In this document: piece after piece, positions 28,395 to 37,322 of the stretch
Numbering within the stretch: the first letter of the stretch is position 1
Layout of the letters: every line of letters begins with the position of its first letter
Source of the DNA: Mangrovivirga halotolerans
GTDB taxonomy: Bacteria; Bacteroidota; Bacteroidia; Cytophagales; Cyclobacteriaceae
DNA length: 64,000 bases
Direction: 5' to 3'
Assembly: GCF_026241165.1 (NCBI RefSeq)
Contig: NZ_JAPFQN010000003.1
Location: 124,001 to 188,000 of the forward strand
The notes under the pieces: generated by a model
The model's input: only the letters and a program-made list of their open reading frames with translations
The model's database searches: none
Told to the model about the DNA's origin: nothing
Made by a program: the position numbers and the translations under genes

Positions 28395-29462
28395 TTATTC
28401 CGTTAAGAAATTCATGAAATTGCTTTTTTGATAATCAAAATTCCATTTTTTTGATCTATAAACTCTTTTATCAGTGGATTTCAGGTTTGTTAATAATTCA
28501 ATAAAGTCATGATCTGTATAAAATAATGCAGTCTCATTAAAATCTGGAATTCCTTCAAAGCTTTTGTCCATTAACAATGTAATTCGGTAAGCAAATGCAA
28601 GGTTTATTGAACCGGTAATTTTATACTTAAGGTATTTGGGGTAATCATCAATTGTGTCGTGAATTAAAGGGATTATGAAATCCGATAATTTAATGTATGA
28701 ATGGAATGTGTCGTTATCTATAAAACCGGAGAATGTGATGAAGTAATTATTAAGTCCGGCACTTTCTATTTCCTTTAATAATTTTTGACCATCCTTTGAA
28801 TTAGCATTACCTAATAGTATGAATTTTATATTATTAATTGGAGGGTTGTTTTTGAGTTTATTTATCAGAAAATGATAATCTCTTCTGTTATTTTCTATTG
28901 ATCCAGGAATTGTTATCCATATCTCTTTATCTGGTTTATTAATGTTTACAGGTTTGTAATCCGGAAAAAAGATCGGATAAAATGATTGAACTGAAATGTT
29001 GTTTAATGCTTTTAACTCCTCATTTTCAGTCAGGTAGTCGTTCAAAACATAATATTTTTTGACTTTCTTACTTATTATTTTTTGTGAATTGCTAGTTAAT
29101 AATTTTTGAGTATTATGTAAGACGCCTAAATATTGAATGCTTTTAGGTGCAAGTGCGCAAACAGATCTGATAAAATTATTACTTGCGGTATTAAAGATGA
29201 CTTTATCAAATTTAAATTTCTTTAAAAGTTTGTTTAGAGAAATTGCATGAACAAAATTAAAAATACCATCAAGGCTAGTTGGTCCCTGCTCAGGAATATC
29301 AAAAAATATCACCTTGTCTAAAAGATCAAAATCCTTAACCAGTTCCGTGGCTTTCTTTATAGTAATCAAATAAACAGAATGTCCGGATTCTTTAATAAAT
29401 TTAATTTGACTGTACAGGCATTCAGTATGAGAACTGGTCAGTTCTACCAGAGCGACTTTCAT
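28395..29462 (-). CDS. GT-B fold glycosyltransferase-like protein
   Basis: The 355-residue product has two Rossmann-like halves. The N-terminal half shows MKVALVELTSSHTECLYSQIKFIKESGHSVYLI, and the C-terminal half has ITIPGSIENNRRDYHFLIN, IKFILLGNANSKDGQ, ITFSGFIDNDTFHSYIKLSDFIIPLI and the later KYKITGSINLAF, the pattern of GT4-type transferases. The usual EGFG motif is not clear. It is isolated from the exopolysaccharide cluster and its acceptor is unknown. Confidence 0.65.
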   Translation of the reverse strand: MKVALVELTSSHTECLYSQIKFIKESGHSVYLITIKKATELVKDFDLLDKVIFFDIPEQGPTSLDGIFNFVHAISLNKLLKKFKFDKVIFNTASNNFIRSVCALAPKSIQYLGVLHNTQKLLTSNSQKIISKKVKKYYVLNDYLTENEELKALNNISVQSFYPIFFPDYKPVNINKPDKEIWITIPGSIENNRRDYHFLINKLKNNPPINNIKFILLGNANSKDGQKLLKEIESAGLNNYFITFSGFIDNDTFHSYIKLSDFIIPLIHDTIDDYPKYLKYKITGSINLAFAYRITLLMDKSFEGIPDFNETALFYTDHDFIELLTNLKSTDKRVYRSKKWNFDYQKSNFMNFLTE

Positions 29463-29697
29463 TGGCGTAATTTAATTTTTTCAAAAATAAAGGATCCTAA
29501 AGATAAGATATACCTTTTTTAGTTATCCAGTTAATTACATTTTATCGTACCTATAGATATTTATTATGAATAAAATGGAGGACAAAATATTTAAAGTTTA
29601 TAATAGGTTGAGTAAAATGAAATTTGTTTAAACATTTTAGATTGTTCTCAGTTACATAAATAAATAGTATAACCTTAGGGGCATGAGGTTTATATGT

Positions 29698-29729
29698 AGT
29701 CCTGGCTTTAAGTCAGGACTTATTTTTTT
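29698..29729 (+). terminator. terminator-like hairpin in + orientation without an obvious gene
   Basis: AGTCCTG (29698-29704) pairs with CAGGACT (29714-29720), followed by TATTTTTTT. The 270-bp gap before it (29463-29697) contains no convincing ORF; a 21-codon ATG frame at 29564 is too weak to call. The hairpin is 7 bp from the end of the minus-strand cstA gene but lacks a T-run on that strand. Confidence 0.5.
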
Positions 29730-29736
29730 ACTGGTC

Positions 29737-31356
29737 TTAAGTGGCTTGTAATTCCTTTTTCAAACTGCGTCTGGCATAGTATATCAAAGCAATCGAAAGC
29801 AAAAATAACAACCCGGCAATTATTGATAATATGTAAACCCCTTTATCATAATTTGAGATTGCAAAAAGCAACAAGGATGTCAGAGTGACTGCAAACATAA
29901 AATACATTGGAATTAAAACAAATGCGGGCTTTACATTTTGTTTTATCAGCCAGACAGATACAGCAAGTAAGGCGAGAGCAGCGAGTAATTGATTTGCCGA
30001 ACCAAATATTGGCCATAGGGTAGTAAATTCACCTGATAATAAAAGTAACACAGACAACAAAACAACGATAAAAGTTGCCAGGTGCCTGTTTTGCGTTACC
30101 TTTTCAGCAGTTTTATGTTCCACATCCTCAAAAAATTCCTGGAAAGTGAACCTGGCCAGCCTGGTACAGGTATCTAATGTTGTAAGGGCAAATGCAGAAA
30201 CCGTCAGTGCAACAAATGTGATCGCAAACTCGGGAGAAACTCCCAATGCTGAGATCATGCCCCCCATGCCATCTGCAAACATCGATACCGGCCCTGCTTC
30301 AGATAAATTAGCTACATAGTCTGCCTTTGACATGACAACCACTGCCCCAACTGATAATATTGCCAGAAATGATTCGATAAGCATTCCTCCATAACCGATA
30401 ACTTTAGCATCTTTTTCTTTATCGATCTGCTTAGAAGTTGTACCGGATGCAACAAGCGAATGAAAACCACTAATGGCTCCGCAGGCAATGGTAACAAACA
30501 GAACCGGGAACATATATCCAAGGGCTTCAGATTTTAGTGTGATAGATGTATCCATCTTGATTTCCGGGTTACTAATCATTACTCCGATTACTGCAAAAAG
30601 GATTAATCCATATAGCAAGAAACTACTTAAATAATCTCGTGGTTGCAGTAGAAAAGAAACTGGAGTGACAGAAGCAATAAAAGCATAAGTCATCAAGATG
30701 ATCACCCAGGTGGTATAACTTAACTCTATTGGAATAAGAACACTGGTAAACGAAGCAGTATACATTAAAACCACTCCAATTGCCGATAAGATTATGAAGT
30801 GAGTTTTCGATTTTAATTTTTTATTAATTACTCCGAAGATTATAGCAAGAACAATAAATATTAGTGACGCAGTAGCAACGCTCGGATTACTGACAAAGGT
30901 CTTCGCAATGATGTCCACAAAAACTGCGATAACAAGAATGAGAGTGGCAAAACTAAAAATAAGAAAGAGTCTCTTGCCGTTCGTCCCGATATATTGATGA
31001 ATAATGACTCCTATCGATTTGCCCTGGTGCCTGATCGATGCCATCATACTGGTAAGGTCATGGACAGCACCAAAAAATATCCCTCCGATCAAAATCCAGA
31101 TTATCGCCGGAATCCATCCGAAAGTTACAGCAATGATAGGACCGACAATTGGTCCGGCACCGGCAATCGAAGCAAAATGATGACCTAATACTACAGGAAC
31201 TTTTTCAGGAACATAATCAATCCCATCTTTATGAGTGTGCGCCGGGGTATTGTTTTTATTATCAATTCCGAGCTTTCTGGCTACAAAATTACCATATGTT
31301 CGATAAGCGATTATCAAAATTATGGCAGAGGCAATCAGAATCGGTAATAGGGTCAT
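29737..31356 (-). CDS. cstA: CstA-type carbon starvation/peptide-pyruvate transporter
   Basis: The 539-residue integral membrane protein has more than ten hydrophobic helices and CstA signatures: AHTHKDGIDYVP, VVLGHHFASIAGAGPIVGPIIAVTFGWIPAI, GAVHDLTSMMASIRHQGKSIG, and SGFHSLVASGTTSKQI. CstA proteins import peptides or pyruvate during nutrient limitation. E. coli CstA is about 700 residues; this is the shorter bacterial form lacking the C-terminal extension. It starts 42 bp downstream of the nagB-like gene and is likely cotranscribed. Confidence 0.88.
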   Translation of the reverse strand: MTLLPILIASAIILIIAYRTYGNFVARKLGIDNKNNTPAHTHKDGIDYVPEKVPVVLGHHFASIAGAGPIVGPIIAVTFGWIPAIIWILIGGIFFGAVHDLTSMMASIRHQGKSIGVIIHQYIGTNGKRLFLIFSFATLILVIAVFVDIIAKTFVSNPSVATASLIFIVLAIIFGVINKKLKSKTHFIILSAIGVVLMYTASFTSVLIPIELSYTTWVIILMTYAFIASVTPVSFLLQPRDYLSSFLLYGLILFAVIGVMISNPEIKMDTSITLKSEALGYMFPVLFVTIACGAISGFHSLVASGTTSKQIDKEKDAKVIGYGGMLIESFLAILSVGAVVVMSKADYVANLSEAGPVSMFADGMGGMISALGVSPEFAITFVALTVSAFALTTLDTCTRLARFTFQEFFEDVEHKTAEKVTQNRHLATFIVVLLSVLLLLSGEFTTLWPIFGSANQLLAALALLAVSVWLIKQNVKPAFVLIPMYFMFAVTLTSLLLFAISNYDKGVYILSIIAGLLFLLSIALIYYARRSLKKELQAT

Positions 31357-31398
31357 GTTTTTTGAGTTTTCCTCCCAATTTAAAAAATCCAGATGAAA

Positions 31399-33333
31399 TT
31401 AATCTAAGCACCAATCAAATTTCCATCTGACGAATGCTTCCATCGCTTCATATTCAGCAAACCCCAAGTCATGATAACATTTAGCTGTTTCTCTGTTTCT
31501 GTCCTCTGCTCTTACCCAGAATTCGCGATCATCGTCACCAGGAAATACCGGGGTGTCTTTTTGAGATTGATGTTTAAAAATTGCTGACCGTTTCCTTAAT
31601 ACTTCATTTGGTGAAAGGGGCACAGCCATTTCAATTTCATGCATTTCAAACTCGTGCCAGGCTCCCCTGTACATCCAAAGCCAGCAATCTTTTGTCCAGT
31701 CTTCCGTTTTCCGTAGTCTGTTCATGGCTTCCAAAACAATATTAAAACACTTTATATGGGTGCCATGCGGGTCAGCAAAATCTCCTGCTGCAAAAACCTG
31801 GTGAGGCTGAAGCTTTTGAAGGAGTTCCATGGTTTGAATAATATCATCCTCCTTATCAGGATTTTCCTCAGTTTTTCCTCGTTCATAGAAAGGAAGGTTC
31901 ATGAAATGAATGTTTTCGTCAGACAATCCTGCATACCGGGCACCGGCTAAAGCTTCCGTCTTTCGAATAAAGCCTTTAACATCAAGTACTTCCTTGATAT
32001 CGGGCTGGTTTGGTTCTTTTTCATCAAGGAAATCCCGCATTTTTTTATAAACTGATTCCAGTTTACTGGTATCATCTCCTATGCTTTTATTGAAGTCAAT
32101 CGCAAATTCTACAAATCTTAATGCATCATGATCCCAGATAGCTGTATTGCCCGAGGTCTGATACGCGACATGCACATTATGCCCTTGGTCAACTAACCGG
32201 ATAAATGTGCCTCCCATTGAAATGACATCATCATCCGGATGAGGAGAGAAAATCAGAGAAGTTTTTTTCGCTGGCTCAGCTCTTTCAGGGCGCTGGCTAT
32301 CATCCGCACCGGGTTTTCCACCGGGCCACCCTGTAATTGTATGTTGGATTTTATTAAAGATGTCAATGTTGATATCGTATGCAGGTCCTTTATCGACAAC
32401 CAGCTGAGCCATGCCGTTATTATTATAATCGTCTTCAGTCAGCTTAAGTATTGGTTTGTTTGTCTCTTCAGATAGCCAGATAACTGCCTTTTTGATTAGT
32501 TCTGGGGTCCAGGTGCAATCTTTTACCAGCCAGGGCGTGTCAAATCTTGTTAATTCTGAAGCAGCATCCTCATCGAGAATGAACTCCACATTTTCTGACA
32601 TTTGAAGGTAGGTAGCCGGAACATCTCCTGACATTTTTTCTTCAACAGCCCTTTTAATAATTGGAGCCTTCTTTTTATTCCACGCCAATAACATGATTTC
32701 CCTGGCTTTAAAGATCGTTCCAATTCCCATTGTTATTGCCTTGGTTGGTACATTCTCCTTACCGCCAAATTCTCTTGAAGCATCACTCCTTGTCAGGTCA
32801 TCCAAAGTAACCAATCTTGTGCCCGAGTTGGGTGCAGAGCCGGGTTCATTAAAACCAATATGACCTGTACGGCCGATGCCTAAAATCTGAATATCCATTC
32901 CCCCCGCTTCAGTTATTCTATTTTCATATTTGAGGCAGTAATCATGAATTTCATCCTTGTTGAGTGTGCCGTCGGGAATATTGATGTTTTCAGGTCTTAT
33001 ATCCACATGATCAAAAAGGTGATGCTTCATAAATGCTACATAGCTCTGAGCAGAGGTTGGGTTCATTGGGTAATATTCATCGAGATTAAAGGTGATCACA
33101 TTTTTAAAACTCAATCCCTCTTCTCTATGCATGCGTACTAACTCGGCATATACCTCGACAGGAGTTTGGCCTGTGGCAAGACCTAAAACTGCATTTTCAC
33201 CTTTGGAACTTTTAAAGTTTATTATGTCAGCAATTCGATGTGCAACTCTTTTTGAGGCAGAAAACTTATCCGGAAATACTTTAACAGGAAGCTTTTCATA
33301 CCTGGTTTCTTCAAAAAAGTTTAATCTTTTCAT
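31399..33333 (-). CDS. nagB: glucosamine-6-phosphate deaminase fused to a PIG-L/LmbE domain
   Basis: The 644-residue product is a two-domain protein. Residues about 20-270 are NagB-like: LATGQTPVEVYAELV, ITFNLDEYYPM with the catalytic Asp, and GIGRTGHIGFNEPGS. Residues about 365-640 are a PIG-L deacetylase domain with the metal motif SPHPDDDV and a later FADPHGTHIKCF. The fusion is well known in Bacteroidota and links deamination of glucosamine-6-phosphate with a possible deacetylase activity; whether the PIG-L part is active on GlcNAc derivatives is not settled by sequence. It is the first gene of a pair with cstA. Confidence 0.9.
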   Translation of the reverse strand: MKRLNFFEETRYEKLPVKVFPDKFSASKRVAHRIADIINFKSSKGENAVLGLATGQTPVEVYAELVRMHREEGLSFKNVITFNLDEYYPMNPTSAQSYVAFMKHHLFDHVDIRPENINIPDGTLNKDEIHDYCLKYENRITEAGGMDIQILGIGRTGHIGFNEPGSAPNSGTRLVTLDDLTRSDASREFGGKENVPTKAITMGIGTIFKAREIMLLAWNKKKAPIIKRAVEEKMSGDVPATYLQMSENVEFILDEDAASELTRFDTPWLVKDCTWTPELIKKAVIWLSEETNKPILKLTEDDYNNNGMAQLVVDKGPAYDINIDIFNKIQHTITGWPGGKPGADDSQRPERAEPAKKTSLIFSPHPDDDVISMGGTFIRLVDQGHNVHVAYQTSGNTAIWDHDALRFVEFAIDFNKSIGDDTSKLESVYKKMRDFLDEKEPNQPDIKEVLDVKGFIRKTEALAGARYAGLSDENIHFMNLPFYERGKTEENPDKEDDIIQTMELLQKLQPHQVFAAGDFADPHGTHIKCFNIVLEAMNRLRKTEDWTKDCWLWMYRGAWHEFEMHEIEMAVPLSPNEVLRKRSAIFKHQSQKDTPVFPGDDDREFWVRAEDRNRETAKCYHDLGFAEYEAMEAFVRWKFDWCLD

Positions 33334-33532
33334 GGAGGATAGTTATTTCGGTTTTATCAGAGCGGTAATTGTCGCATTATTTAGAGTTATATATTCAATA
33401 AAGATTTGATGAACATAGTGTCTGGTATTAAGATAATACTTTTTTTAAATAGAGGCATCAGAGTTAATTTGGTTAATTTTCTATTTTTACTAAAGCAGAG
33501 GTCATTTTATAGTAAGGGACTAAATTTTAAGA

Positions 33533-33982
33533 ATGGGAGCAATAGATAAACTGATTTTAGGTAGGAAAGCTTCTTTTGTGATGAATTACAAACAGGGGAA
33601 TGTGGAGTTGGTTAAAAAGATTTTTGAAAAAGGAGATACTTCTGGTTTATGGATTAACTACAAACGAAACTTAGAAGTTAGGAGTAAGGCAAAACCTCAG
33701 GGATATTTTGTAAAGTTAATGGGGCAAATTTTGGAAAAGGATGATCATGCTTTACTTAAAGCAGATTTCTATGTAAATAGATTTATATTAATTCCATTTC
33801 TAATTCTGATTGTTGGAGGAAGCGCTTTAGTTTTTTATAGGACAATTGATGAAGAATTGTTGCAATTCTTATCCTTATTCTATTTGGCTGGGATATTTCA
33901 ACTAGTATGGGTTATAGTTAAAATACATGCAGAGGCGGCAAAAATAAGGGAAAGCTTATTGAAGATTTTATTGGACACTTAG
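33533..33982 (+). CDS. small membrane protein with two helices
   Basis: The 149-residue product has a charged cytosolic N-terminal region (about 80 residues) and two hydrophobic segments (FILIPFLILIVGGSALVFY and FLSLFYLAGIFQLVWVIV), ending in a short amphipathic helix. No family is recognised. It is monocistronic; the 200-bp gap on its left (33334-33532) shows no other feature. A short hairpin follows. Confidence 0.55.
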   Translation: MGAIDKLILGRKASFVMNYKQGNVELVKKIFEKGDTSGLWINYKRNLEVRSKAKPQGYFVKLMGQILEKDDHALLKADFYVNRFILIPFLILIVGGSALVFYRTIDEELLQFLSLFYLAGIFQLVWVIVKIHAEAAKIRESLLKILLDT

Positions 33983-34019
33983 GTTTTGAAAGAATGGTTA
34001 GAAATACTTTAATATAAAA

Positions 34020-34040
34020 GGGATTGCGGATTGCAATCCC
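34020..34040. repeat. REP-like hairpin between convergent genes
   Basis: GGGATTGC and GCAATCCC pair perfectly around a 5-base loop. It resembles the GGATTGCAAATCC hairpins at 34451-34498. No T-run follows, so termination would be weak. Confidence 0.5.
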
Positions 34041-34061
34041 ATTAAGTCTTACTTGATCAAG

Positions 34062-34361
34062 TTAATTGGTTTTCAGCGACTTATATTTTTCATATTCCAT
34101 TGATTTCTCCTCCTTTTCGATCTGATCAATTCTCATATAGATTTCTCTATTGTGTCTTTCTACTTTTGAGGGGATCAGGAAAATATCAATGATAGCCCAA
34201 ATACCCAGTCCACCGAAGGTTAACCAATATAGAATTTGCACACCCCATCGACCTAGATATGCATAATGACAACCTAATATGAACCAGCACAGGTATGCTA
34301 CGCCTGGTGATTTTATTTTACCAAATAAAATGTGTTTGTTGTTGATTTGGTGAATATTCAT
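34062..34361 (-). CDS. TM2 domain protein
   Basis: The 99-residue product has two hydrophobic helices joined by a short turn: AYLCWFILGCHYAYLGRWGVQILYWLTFGGLGIWAIIDIFLIP, the TM2 domain signature with the GxHxxYLG-like turn. A charged helical tail follows. TM2 proteins are of unknown function in bacteria. Confidence 0.8.
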   Translation of the reverse strand: MNIHQINNKHILFGKIKSPGVAYLCWFILGCHYAYLGRWGVQILYWLTFGGLGIWAIIDIFLIPSKVERHNREIYMRIDQIEKEEKSMEYEKYKSLKTN

Positions 34362-34450
34362 GTTGATTATTTATAGTTAATAAATTCAAAAGATTCACAA
34401 TTAAACGTTTAAAGCTATTTTAAGCAAATTATTTTTTTGAATAGTCGGGT

Positions 34451-34498
34451 ATGGATTACAAATCCATGGATAAGGCTTCAGGATTGCAAATCCTGAAG
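34451..34498. repeat. pair of adjacent REP-like palindromes
   Basis: Hairpin 1 is ATGGATT-aca-AATCCAT (34451-34467) and hairpin 2 is CTTCAGGATT-gca-AATCCTGAAG (34476-34498). Both share a GGATTrCAAATCC core, and the same type of core is seen at 34020-34040. The surrounding 34362-34696 stretch contains no gene that I can support. Confidence 0.6.
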
Positions 34499-34696
34499 AG
34501 CGAAAGTGTGAAAGATTTGATAGAGTGATAATATTGAGAATAATAGAGTATTGCAATAACCTTTTACTTAACCTATAGCTTGACCCAGATATATAATCTT
34601 TCGTAGCGGTTTTAATCTCAGCTCAGCACTCAAAATTTTTTTGAGGCATTAAAAGAAAATGAATAAAGGTGATTATTTTTTTACTTTGAAAATTAG

Positions 34697-34973
34697 ATAG
34701 AGAGTGTGAGAGTAAAGATCAGCTGTTTCCAATTTAACAATAGTTGTAATCTCGCTCTCCGTTCTCCGCTCTCACTCTGTTTTAGTGTGAGTTTGAGAGT
34801 GAGTATAGAGATCAATTGATTCCAATTTTACTATAGTAGTAATCTCCACTCTTCGTTCTCCGCTCTCACTCTGTTTTAGTGTGAGTTTGAGAGTGAGTAT
34901 AGAGATCAGCTGTTTTCAGATTAACAATAGTAGTAATCTCCACTCTTCGTTCTCCGCTCTCACTCTGTTTAAG
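34697..34973. repeat. three-copy 93-94 bp tandem repeat
   Basis: Three head-to-tail units have their GATC anchors at 34717, 34810 and 34904 (spacing 93 and 94 bp). Shared blocks include GTTCTCCGCTCTCACTCTG and AATAGT[AT]GTAATCTC. Each unit contains CTCACTCT and AGAGTGAG inverted arms that can fold across unit junctions. The last copy stops at the 3' end of the tRNA-Arg gene. Confidence 0.8.
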
Positions 34974-35045
34974 TGGCCCCGACAGGAATCGAACCTGTAT
35001 CTAGAGTTTAGGAAACTCCTATTCTATCCATTGAACTACGGGGCC
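34974..35045 (-). tRNA. tRNA-Arg (anticodon CCT)
   Basis: A complete cloverleaf of 72 nt is visible: acceptor GGCCCCG/CGGGGCC, D arm starting GTTC, anticodon stem GGAGT/ACTCT with loop TTCCTAA giving anticodon CCT, and T arm ACAGG-TTCGATT-CCTGT. The discriminator is A and CCA is not encoded. It decodes AGG. Confidence 0.95.
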
Positions 35046-35123
35046 AGTATTTTATTGATCTTCAGCTACGCAAAATAATAAAACCAGAGCGTTTTTGGCA
35101 AACACCTATCAAAAGAATTCCAA

Positions 35124-35915
35124 TTACATTGCCCGATGGTGCTTTGTGCGCTGCTTAAGATTGTCATAACCTGCCTTAGCCTTTTCGTCGATCTTTCTGG
35201 GTTCTTCAAAATTGGTTTTAATGTCTTTTTCTCGCTGCTCACCGCCAAAAATAACATTGAGTTCTCCATTTAATAATCCATCGATTGATTCTCTGGCAAC
35301 CATATCCGGATCATCCATTTCTTTATCCATTTCTGCATTTTTCATCATAGGTGTGTCTGTGGCAGTCGGGTAAACTGTCATTATATGTAGCGGATACATA
35401 TGAAATTCACGCCTTAAGGCATCAGAAAACTGCCTTACGCCTGCTTTTGTAGCAGCGTAAACACTGTAAAATGGCATGGCGATATATCCGAGTCCACTCG
35501 AAATATTGATAATGGCTCCTTCCTTACTTTCTTTAAGCAAAGGCATCATCTTTTTGGTTAACAGGATGAGACCTGTAAGGTTAATGTTGATCTGGTTTAT
35601 AATATCTTCATCCGAAATGTCCTCAAGTCCTCCGGCACTGACAACACCGGCATTGTTAATTAATATATCTGCTCCTCCAAGGTGATTCTCTACCATCAGA
35701 ACAATGCGTTCGATATCCCTTAACGCAGATACGTCTCCCTGAATCAGGACAAAGTTTACTTCAGGAAATTCTTTGGTAAGTTTTTCAAGTGGTCCTTCAC
35801 TTCTCCCGACTATTGCAAAATTTTTTGCTCCCCGGTTGATAAATTCTTTTAAAAATGATTTTCCAATTCCGGCACTTCCACCAGTTATGACAATTTTTTT
35901 ATCGGTAAGATCCAT
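35124..35915 (-). CDS. short-chain dehydrogenase/reductase
   Basis: The 263-residue product is a classical SDR with cofactor motif TGGSAGIG, structural NNAG, catalytic Ser in IINISSGLG and YxxxK in YSVYAATKAG. VGRSEG after strand 2 suggests NADP preference. The C-terminal extension is charged. The substrate is unknown. It stands between the tRNA gene and the hflX terminator, so it is a separate transcription unit. Confidence 0.88.
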   Translation of the reverse strand: MDLTDKKIVITGGSAGIGKSFLKEFINRGAKNFAIVGRSEGPLEKLTKEFPEVNFVLIQGDVSALRDIERIVLMVENHLGGADILINNAGVVSAGGLEDISDEDIINQININLTGLILLTKKMMPLLKESKEGAIINISSGLGYIAMPFYSVYAATKAGVRQFSDALRREFHMYPLHIMTVYPTATDTPMMKNAEMDKEMDDPDMVARESIDGLLNGELNVIFGGEQREKDIKTNFEEPRKIDEKAKAGYDNLKQRTKHHRAM

Positions 35916-35943
35916 ATCAGTTCAATCGGTTTTAATTGATAGT

Positions 35944-35990
35944 AAAACAAAAACGGCCGGAGAAAGAATATTACTTCCCTCACCGGCCGT
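35944..35990 (-). terminator. rho-independent terminator of hflX
   Basis: On the minus strand ACGGCCGG and CCGGCCGT pair around a 22-base loop and are followed by TTTTTGTTTT. It lies 25 bp after the hflX stop codon. Confidence 0.85.
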
Positions 35991-36014
35991 GGTATTTATG
36001 AGATTAATGAATTT

Positions 36015-37238
36015 TTATTCTTCGTATTTTCCATAATAGTAATCCGGAATAAGGAAGTTTGGATATATTTCAAGATAACGATCTTTTACCAGTTCGAACA
36101 GTTTGTCTCTCATTTCTTCGATATTCTCCTTGTTCACAGCAGAGATGAAAACAGCTGAAGTGTTTTCCTTGTTCATGTAACTGTTTTTAAGGTATTCAAG
36201 ACTAACCGGCCTGGTTTCATCTTCGCCATGTTCTTCTTCTTCCCAGTGCTCAAGATGATCTCTGTACTGGTCAATTTTGTTAAAAACAATCAGCGTTGGT
36301 TTATCTTTCGCATCAAGTTCAGCAAGGGTTTCATCTACCACTTTCATGTGCTCCTCAAAGGAAGGGTGACTAACATCAACGACATGCATCAAAATATCTG
36401 CTTCTCTTACCTCATCAAGAGTTGATTTAAAAGACTCAATCAGGTTGTGAGGAAGTTTCCTGATGAAACCAACAGTATCTGACAGCAGAAATGGTATGTT
36501 ATGAATAGCAATCTTTCTTACAGTAGAATCTACTGTTGCAAAGAGCTTATCCTCTGCCAGAACATCCGCTTTGGTAAGAAGTCGCATGATCGTCGATTTC
36601 CCTACGTTTGTATAACCAACAAGAGCAACTCGTACCTGGTTTTCTCTTCTTTTTCGTTGAGTTTCGCGTTGTTTTTCTATTTTTTCAAGCTTTTTCTTCA
36701 GTACGTTGATCTGGTTGCGGATCATACGACGGTCAGTTTCGATCTCTTTCTCACCGGCACCACCACGGGTTCCTGTACCACCACGCTGACGCTCAAGGTG
36801 AGTCCACATCCTTGTTAGTCTGGGTAACAGGTATTCATTCCTTGCAAGTTCAACCTGGGTTTTAGCTTGTGCTGTACGTGCTCGTTTTAAAAATATATCA
36901 AGGATGAGTAAGCTTCGGTCGTAGATCTTTACTTTCAGTTCTTTTTCAAGGTTTCTTAACTGAGAAGGAGTCAGGTCATCATCAAAAATAACAATATCTA
37001 TTTCTTCAGCGGTTACCGCTGTCTGGATTTCTTCGAGTTTACCTTTCCCAACAAATGTTCTGATATCCGGCTTTTCGAGCTTTTGATAAAATTTATATTT
37101 GGTTTTTATATTTAATGTCGAAGCCAGAAACTCAAGTTCGTCCAGGTATTCAAAAGCCTGTTCCTCATTTTGTCTTTTATCTATTACTGCCACCAGTACT
37201 GCTGTTTGCTTTACCGGTGCTGTAGAAATCATGTTCAT
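36015..37238 (-). CDS. hflX: HflX family ribosome-associated GTPase
   Basis: The 407-residue product has the HflX N-terminal domain (KPDIRTFVGKGKLEEIQ, IVIFDDDLTPSQLRNLEKEL, YDRSLLILDIFLKRA), the glycine-rich linker RGGTGTRGGAGEKEIETDRR, a coiled coil, and a GTPase domain with G1 GYTNVGKST, G3 DTVGF and G4 NKID. HflX splits stalled or hibernating ribosomes under stress. It is monocistronic with a clear terminator. Confidence 0.95.
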   Translation of the reverse strand: MNMISTAPVKQTAVLVAVIDKRQNEEQAFEYLDELEFLASTLNIKTKYKFYQKLEKPDIRTFVGKGKLEEIQTAVTAEEIDIVIFDDDLTPSQLRNLEKELKVKIYDRSLLILDIFLKRARTAQAKTQVELARNEYLLPRLTRMWTHLERQRGGTGTRGGAGEKEIETDRRMIRNQINVLKKKLEKIEKQRETQRKRRENQVRVALVGYTNVGKSTIMRLLTKADVLAEDKLFATVDSTVRKIAIHNIPFLLSDTVGFIRKLPHNLIESFKSTLDEVREADILMHVVDVSHPSFEEHMKVVDETLAELDAKDKPTLIVFNKIDQYRDHLEHWEEEEHGEDETRPVSLEYLKNSYMNKENTSAVFISAVNKENIEEMRDKLFELVKDRYLEIYPNFLIPDYYYGKYEE

Positions 37239-37322
37239 ATATTGAGTTCCTTATATTTTAAGCAAATATCCATAGAATTATTCTATATTTACACTTTTGA
37301 ACTGTGAGAATAGAAATAATAT

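Noticed and set aside
34697-34973. CRISPR array
   Set aside because: The units are contiguous 93-94 bp direct repeats without unique spacers and no cas gene is nearby.
34974-35045. Integrated element using the tRNA-Arg as att site
   Set aside because: No integrase gene and no duplicated tRNA 3' end were found in the window.
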